Assembly: GCA_051453625.1 (NCBI GenBank)
Contig: JBOZIK010000001.1
Coordinates: forward strand, 199,500,009-199,564,008
Origin: Welwitschia mirabilis
Lineage: Eukaryota; Gnetophyta; Gnetopsida; Welwitschiales
DNA length: 64,000 nucleotides
Direction: 5' to 3'
Positions 58,258-64,000 of the stretch are shown here, in pieces. Made by a program: the position numbers and the translations under genes. Every line of letters begins with the position of its first letter. Position 1 is the first letter of the stretch. Below the pieces are notes generated by a model. It did no database searches, was not told the origin of the DNA, and saw only the letters and a program-made list of their open reading frames with translations.

Positions 58258-58892
58258 NNNNNNNNNNNNNNNNNNNNNNNNNNNNNNNNNNNNNNNNNNN
58301 NNNNNNNNNNNNNNNNNNNNNNNNNNNNNNNNNNNNNNNNNNNNNNNNNNNNNNNNNNNNNNNNNNNNNNNNNNNNNNNNNNNNNNNNNNNNNNNNNNNN
58401 NNNNNNNNNNNNNNNNNNNNNNNNNNNNNNNNNNNNNNNNNNNNNNNNNNNNNNNNNNNNNNNNNNNNNNNNNNNNNNNNNNNNNNNNNNNNNNNNNNNN
58501 NNNNNNNNNNNNNNNNNNNNNNNNNNNNNNNNNNNNNNNNNNNNNNNNNNNNNNNNNNNNNNNNNNNNNNNNNNNNNNNNNNNNNNNNNNNNNNNNNNNN
58601 NNNNNNNNNNNNNNNNNNNNNNNNNNNNNNNNNNNNNNNNNNNNNNNNNNNNNNNNNNNNNNNNNNNNNNNNNNNNNNNNNNNNNNNNNNNNNNNNNNNN
58701 NNNNNNNNNNNNNNNNNNNNNNNNNNNNNNNNNNNNNNNNNNNNNNNNNNNNNNNNNNNNNNNNNNNNNNNNNNNNNNNNNNNNNNNNNNNNNNNNNNNN
58801 NNNNNNNNNNNNNNNNNNNNNNNNNNNNNNNNNNNNNNNNNNNNNNNNNNNNNNNNNNNNNNNNNNNNNNNNNNNNNNNNNNNNNNNNNNNN
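58258..58892. other. Assembly gap (635 N), probably not real
   Basis: Both flanks carry TAAATAAAAAATAGGCCT. The homologous LTR C is continuous here (62945-62985), with no extra sequence, so the gap should be near zero. Confidence 0.85.
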
Positions 58893-60078
58893 TAAATAAA
58901 AAATAGGCCTAAGGATGAAATTCTACTATCGAAACTTAAATTTTTAAACCCCTAATTAGACTCTCATTCATCCATACTAACAATTACTTAGCAGAAAATT
59001 CTATGTGTATATATACATATGTATAAAACCTTAATTTCAAGTGTATAATATAATCTACAAAACACAAGTATATAATTTTTGCTTAAAAGACAATAAATAA
59101 TTACTTATATTCTTTTAATAAAAGGGAGATAATCCATAAAACTTTTTAAATTATATATGATTATAATAACCACATTCACATCACAATAAGGACATATAAG
59201 GTCCTTTAAATAAATGCATGTAATAAGTATGAAAATATCACTCCTTCTGAACTGTAACAACTTGTTCATTCAATAACCTTCTTTACAGTAGGTCTTGCAC
59301 ATGCAAGCATGACGTAAGAACTGCAACCTTCACAGTTCTCTGTATGATCCATGACAAGGTTTTAGGTAAGAATGTTTTTCAAGCTTAACATAGGATCCTC
59401 AAGAAAATGGTATGTAATGAAGACCTCATACAAGATACAATAATCCAAATACACATATCCGAGTCTCAATAATCCAAGAATGAATAACGAACAATATGCT
59501 CTATCAGAAGGATGTCAAAAATACCCATTTATCTAGAGGTTCATTCCTATGACTACTAAGAAGCCTTCAGATGGGATAGACCCTCTGAAGCCATAAAGAC
59601 ATCATGTTACGCACAGCTAGATAGGTCACAAACATCATCTTGATCACTCTAATAGCTCATTCCCATGGCTAATAGGAGCTCTTTAGGTGGCCCATCCCCT
59701 AAAGTCACATAATTTNNNNNNNNNNNNNNNNNNNNNNNNNNNNNNNNNNNNNNNNNNNNNNNNNTTATATGCATAAGAAAAGACTTACATGAACAAATAA
59801 GATAGCAAGAAAAATCCATGAAACATGTAAAAGATACAAGAATTAATTGGAACATATAAGAAATAGATGGAAGTCCATAAACCATATAATAAATAAATAA
59901 AAGCCAAAAACAATATAAGGAAATAACAAAAGACCATAACCATACCAACTTTAAGATAAAACTCAAAGATCTCGTAAAGATTGCAAGGATTCAAGGCTTT
60001 TCCAAGCTCCAAAATTAAAGTCATCAAGTTTCAATAGAAAAAGCTTTCAAAGATATGAAATAAGAAGAGAAAAAGGTC

Positions 60079-60092
60079 ATATTTATAGTAGA
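60079..60092 (-). promoter_or_regulatory. LTR promoter TATA box (LTR B)
   Basis: Minus-strand CTACTATAAATATG, same position relative to the minisatellite as in solo LTR A. Confidence 0.6.
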
Positions 60093-60125
60093 GCATGTAA
60101 GATGTAAAATGACACCATCATAAGG

Positions 60126-60240
60126 AGAGTAGTGAAGGTAGTGGGAGTGGTAGAGGTGGTGGAGGTGGTGAAAATGATGGAAGTGGTGTGGTGGAAGTGG
60201 CGAAAATGGTGTGGTGGAAGTGGTGTGGAAGTGGTGGGGA
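60126..60240. repeat. GGAAGTGGTG minisatellite in LTR B
   Basis: Units such as GGTGGTGGAGGTGGTG and GTGTGGTGGAAGTGG. Homologous to 34351-34520. Confidence 0.9.
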
Positions 60241-60614
60241 TTCTATTACCTTATCATATCATCGGGTAGATAATAAATAAACGAGACATTAGTAGTAGTA
60301 ATAAAATATTTCATAAACATGGTAGCAATTACAATTCAAGATATTCTTTGACATTTACTAAAAATAATCAAATAACTCTAGACATTAAGCATCTCTATTC
60401 ATTACAAATCTAAACTTACTAGCATTTTCCAAAATGAGTGAGTAAATGAATAAAGTCAAACTATTACATAAGAAAAAATAACAATTATGGGAGTATTAGC
60501 TATAAAAGAAAAAATTTAAGAGTTAGCATAAAATATTAGCCTTATTCTCTTTTAACTTATTTATTAGAACATTTTAAACTTAAATCTTAATCGTTAAAAA
60601 TTTAGAACATGACA

Positions 60615-60629
60615 TCTCGCCACTCCTTA
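60615..60629 (-). other. Polypurine tract before LTR B
   Basis: Complement TAAGGAGTGGCGAGA stands directly before the LTR start TGTCATG, as expected for plus-strand priming. Two non-purines make it imperfect. Confidence 0.6.
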
Positions 60630-60969
60630 AGAGGTTTCAACCTTGAAACTAGAAATTAGTAAAATATTTTACCTTTCAAACTACTCTACTTTTGCTTATT
60701 CCATGATAAAGTTGCTCCTTTAACAAGTTAATGAGTAGTAAAATCAAATAATTCTAATGCGTTTTGCATATAAATGAATCATGCTTCCACATCTGTCATG
60801 TTGTTGATACCTTTAAAAGTTGGAGGATTTATTCTCTTAAATTGCATCATCATTTTCTTGATAGAGTTGCCATCTTCCCTATTGTTGCTTGCTCACAAAG
60901 CTCATCCACTAAGTTCTTAACGAGTATTGTAACTTTATTTGGTTAGTTTATTGCTCTTCTTTGGGCCAT
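60630..60969 (-). pseudogene. Short Ty3-type gag remnant
   Basis: ATG at 60967-60969 opens MAQRRAIN then a stop. Downstream LVDELCEQ and, in a shifted frame, QFKRINPPTFKGINNMTDVE, the typical Ty3/gypsy gag motif 'F-x-(R/K)-x-x-PP-x-F-x-G ... D-x-x-x-A'. Later NALELFDF and KPLKEWRDV resemble gag but are cut off by the PPT. Too short for a complete capsid, and broken. Even an intact version could supply at most a partial Gag. Confidence 0.6.
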
Positions 60970-61019
60970 GTTAATCTTGTAAAAATTAAAATATATATGT
61001 CACAAACCTAAATTTCCAT

Positions 61020-61200
61020 GTTGAAACTTATAACTTTAACAATAGTTAAGCCATGTGAATTTGCAAATCTAATAATAGTTACACCCAGTAAGTTCACAAC
61101 CCATGCTCTATTAACAATTACAGTAGTTATGCTCAGTGAATTCACAAACTTGATAATAGTTATACCCATGAATTCATCAACATATGCTCTGATACCAAAT
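61020..61200 (-). repeat. Leader with three diverged repeats and PBS
   Basis: Three ~50-bp diverged units with AATAGTTACACCCAGT, CAGTAGTTATGCTCAGT and AATAGTTATACCCATG-type cores, separated by 'TTCACAAAC'. They lie between gag and the PBS. The PBS (complement of 61186-61197, TGGTATCAGAGC) is a perfect tRNA-iMet match and sits three bases from the LTR C edge. Confidence 0.65.
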
Positions 61201-63318
61201 TGTAACATCCACTTTTAAATTCCCTAAAAGTGTAATTGCTATTACCCAAATGTGAATTGATAGTTGAAAAACTTCAAAGAAGTTGCTTTGATACCAAATT
61301 ATAATATCCATAATTCTATAGCTAAAAACTTCATGAAGTTCTAATACCAAATTGTAATGACCTAAAAATTTCCTCTACTTAAAAAATTATTTACGCTCTG
61401 ATACAATTGTGTAAAACCCAATTTAATTTAATCATTAAAAATAATTACTTAATTTATTTAGACTATTTTACGTTGTTAATGCATCAAATGATAAAAGTGA
61501 TTTAAAATATTTGAAAATGATAAAATAGAATGTGTTTTTGATTAGAAACACCCTGCTTTTACCCTAAAGGACACGCATTAAGCTTAGATTCATGAAAAGA
61601 CCATTAGCAAGTTATGTTTAAGCATTTTTCCATAACAAAATATAAGAATTCAAAATGGTAATTGAAAACATCTGAAAATGATAAAATGGAGTATGTTTTT
61701 GATTGAAAACACCTAGGGTTTACACTAAAGGGCACGGATTAAGCTCATATTTACAAAAAAAACTATCAAAAAGTTATGTTTTAAACCTTTTAACTTTTAA
61801 CGAATGCAAAGATAATTGTTAATTCCGATAATGAGAAAGAAAATGCAGTTGAAGAAATAAATTTTTGTATTTTCAATAAGTGGATTTCTAAATCACTTTA
61901 TTCATTTAATAAATGATTACAAAGCATTTTTAGGTGACACTACTCAATATATTGCAAGCATTTGAAATCTGAATTATCATTTGTTGGATTCATTAATAGA
62001 TTTTACCACTTGATATTAATAATGTTATTTATTGTAAAAGCGTTTTTGAAAATCTGTTGATGCATTTTCTATTAGGTGCTCAAATGGTTTACCTTTCCAC
62101 TACTAATGCAATTCCAATAGCTTTTTTTTTTTTTTTTTAAAAGGGTGNNNNNNNNNNNNNNNNNNNNNNNNNNNNNNNNNNNNNNNNNNNNNNNNNNNNN
62201 NNNNNNNNNNNNNNNNNNNNNNNNNNNNNNNNNNNNNNNNNNNNNNNGGTGCTAATGTAATTCAACAAATGCATTTTTTTCTTATGGCATTTTCAAACAT
62301 TATCTTATTCTACATTTTAAGTGGATAAAGGAACTACATTAAAGAAGAGAGGAAGCCTTAGAATGCCCGATGCATGGGAAAAGTAAGAAAACAATGTGTA
62401 AATTGCCTAAAAATCAAATAGAAGATCGTATGCATATGCTTTACTTGATTATTTCATTCCTTATCTAAAATCTATTGGAAACAAGAGGGTAGCCATGATA
62501 TGGATGCTCAAAGCATCCTTGGAAAGGAGAACACATGAAAATGGATTGAGCCTATATAGAAAAGAGGGAAATTGTTGTTTGTAAACTTTCATTTCTGCAT
62601 GGTGTGAGAGATGTTTTAGCATTTAAGAGATATGAGGCATTTAAGGGACTAGATCCACTGCATACCATGTCATGTTGTTTTTGCTTTATAGATGTAAGTC
62701 GATTCATGTGAAAATGTTTAACAGTTTGTTTTAGATCTTCTCATATGCTTAGTTGGTTATTAAACTATTATTAGGATAGAAGGGTGAAACATGAAAGGTT
62801 GAGATCAGGTCTCATTAATGTTGTTTTTATTATTTTTCATTGTATAAAAGATTTCTCATAATATTATACTACTATATTATGTTTATTTAAATCTTAGCTA
62901 AAAATTGTATACTAAAATCTTCATACATTTATGTCAAAGATCTTTGAATATAAATAATAAATAGGCTTAAGGACGAAATTCTACTATTGAAACTTAAATT
63001 TTTAAACTCCTAATTAGACTCTCATTCATCCATACTAACAATTCCTTAAAAAGAATTTTCTACTCTATATATATATATATGTTTTGCTTAAGAGAAAATA
63101 AATAATCACTTGTATTCTTTTAATAAAAGGGATATAATGCATAAAACTTTTTAAACTAAATCTGATTATAATAACCACATTCACATCACAATTAGGATAT
63201 CTAACATCCTTCAAATAAAGGCATGTAATAAGTATGAAAATATTACTCCATCTAAGTTGCAACAGCTTACTTATCCAACAACCTTCTTTATAATAGGTCT
63301 TACACATGTAAGCATGGT
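61201..63318 (-). repeat. LTR C (5' LTR, right part missing)
   Basis: Starts TGTAACATCC on + and aligns with LTR B to the terminal gap. By comparison with LTR B about 1.3 kb more should follow 63318. It contains two internal PBS-like sites (61285-61296 GCTTTGATACCA; 61338-61349 GTTCTAATACCA), each followed by an LTR-edge-like sequence (TATAATATCC, TGTAATGACC). A 100-N gap (62148-62247) follows a poly-T run. Confidence 0.78.
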
Positions 63319-64000
63319 NNNNNNNNNNNNNNNNNNNNNNNNNNNNNNNNNNNNNNNNNNNNNNNNNNNNNNNNNNNNNNNNNNNNNNNNNNNNNNNNNN
63401 NNNNNNNNNNNNNNNNNNNNNNNNNNNNNNNNNNNNNNNNNNNNNNNNNNNNNNNNNNNNNNNNNNNNNNNNNNNNNNNNNNNNNNNNNNNNNNNNNNNN
63501 NNNNNNNNNNNNNNNNNNNNNNNNNNNNNNNNNNNNNNNNNNNNNNNNNNNNNNNNNNNNNNNNNNNNNNNNNNNNNNNNNNNNNNNNNNNNNNNNNNNN
63601 NNNNNNNNNNNNNNNNNNNNNNNNNNNNNNNNNNNNNNNNNNNNNNNNNNNNNNNNNNNNNNNNNNNNNNNNNNNNNNNNNNNNNNNNNNNNNNNNNNNN
63701 NNNNNNNNNNNNNNNNNNNNNNNNNNNNNNNNNNNNNNNNNNNNNNNNNNNNNNNNNNNNNNNNNNNNNNNNNNNNNNNNNNNNNNNNNNNNNNNNNNNN
63801 NNNNNNNNNNNNNNNNNNNNNNNNNNNNNNNNNNNNNNNNNNNNNNNNNNNNNNNNNNNNNNNNNNNNNNNNNNNNNNNNNNNNNNNNNNNNNNNNNNNN
63901 NNNNNNNNNNNNNNNNNNNNNNNNNNNNNNNNNNNNNNNNNNNNNNNNNNNNNNNNNNNNNNNNNNNNNNNNNNNNNNNNNNNNNNNNNNNNNNNNNNNN
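63319..64000. other. Terminal assembly gap (N)
   Basis: 682 N to the window edge. Nothing can be said except that LTR C should continue here. Confidence 0.95.

Larger units (their letters stand above)
56543..60614 (-). repeat. LTR B (3' LTR)
   Basis: TGCAATGTCC ... AGAACATGACA on +. Nominal 4,072 bp, but 684 bases are N (58258-58892, 59716-59764). It contains two internal PBS-like sites (56639-56650, 56692-56703), each followed by an LTR-edge-like TGTAATATCC or TGTAATGACC. Minisatellite 60126-60240; TATA box on minus at 60079-60092. Confidence 0.78.
56543..63318 (-). mobile_element. Non-autonomous LTR element with short gag (TR-GAG-like)
   Basis: In its own sense (minus): 5' LTR (61201 to beyond 63318), PBS (61186-61197), leader repeats, small gag (from 60969), PPT (60615-60629), 3' LTR (56543-60614). 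The interior is only ~590 bp, with no pol. The LTRs match each other and the solo LTR at 33097. The layout is that of terminal-repeat retrotransposons with only a GAG domain, which depend on a full element for enzymes (family knowledge). The right end is hidden by the terminal N run, so the TSD cannot be checked; the left flank is ...GTCGAAACC. Confidence 0.72.

Noticed and set aside
61008-61218. Frames on both strands over the leader repeats
   Set aside because: Both arise from the same ~50-bp repeat units; the region is explained as leader plus PBS.

Overview
The window is plant nuclear DNA. It holds one real host gene surrounded by old, nested retrotransposons. The gene is the orthologue of the plant GID8/TWA1-type LisH-CTLH-CRA protein, a subunit of the CTLH/GID ubiquitin-ligase complex. 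It can be assembled on the + strand from five clear coding exons plus a probable start-codon exon (2806-17767). Its coding length is only about 680 nt, but two introns are 7.3 and 4.6 kb long. Long introns, AT-rich sequence and heavily decayed nested LTR elements suggest a large-genome seed plant, perhaps a gymnosperm. That taxonomic reading is inference. No bacterial-type operons, CRISPR arrays, rRNA or tRNA genes were seen.

Layout, left to right. 1-1373: the 5' end of a minus-strand Ty3/gypsy element (broken gag, leader hairpin, damaged primer-binding site, LTR with a TTGACT-rich array). 1413-2805: upstream region of the host gene, including a CT-rich block. 2806-17767: the GID8 gene. 17768-21093: 3' flank with little recognisable content. 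21109-27542: a full-length, dead L1-like LINE on the minus strand, bounded by a 15-bp target-site duplication. It has ORF1 (gag-like, CCHC), ORF2 (endonuclease and reverse transcriptase) and, unexpectedly, a third reading frame before the poly-A tail. ORF3 has an acidic segment followed by a DnaJ J-domain. It is the most novel item in the window.

27558-31440 is unassigned AT-rich DNA with one degenerate tandem duplication. From about 31440 to 49791 lies a + strand Copia element (Copia-I, Sirevirus-like). It is interrupted by a solo LTR (33097-34872, TSD ATATA) and by a minus-strand relative of itself (Copia-II, 39568-48119, TSD AATAC). Copia-I carries a post-pol reading frame resembling the 'putative plant transposon protein' family. 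About 50.4-50.65 kb holds gag zinc-knuckle remnants. A third Copia on the minus strand (Copia-III) occupies about 51.2-56.5 kb. From 56543 to the right edge lies a non-autonomous element: two long LTRs around a roughly 590-bp interior that has a primer-binding site, a small broken Ty3-type gag and a polypurine tract. Its LTRs contain extra primer-binding-site-like modules.

Twelve runs of N interrupt the window. Several have the same sequence on both sides, and two can be checked against an intact homologous copy. Their stated sizes and the apparent duplications beside them should not be trusted.
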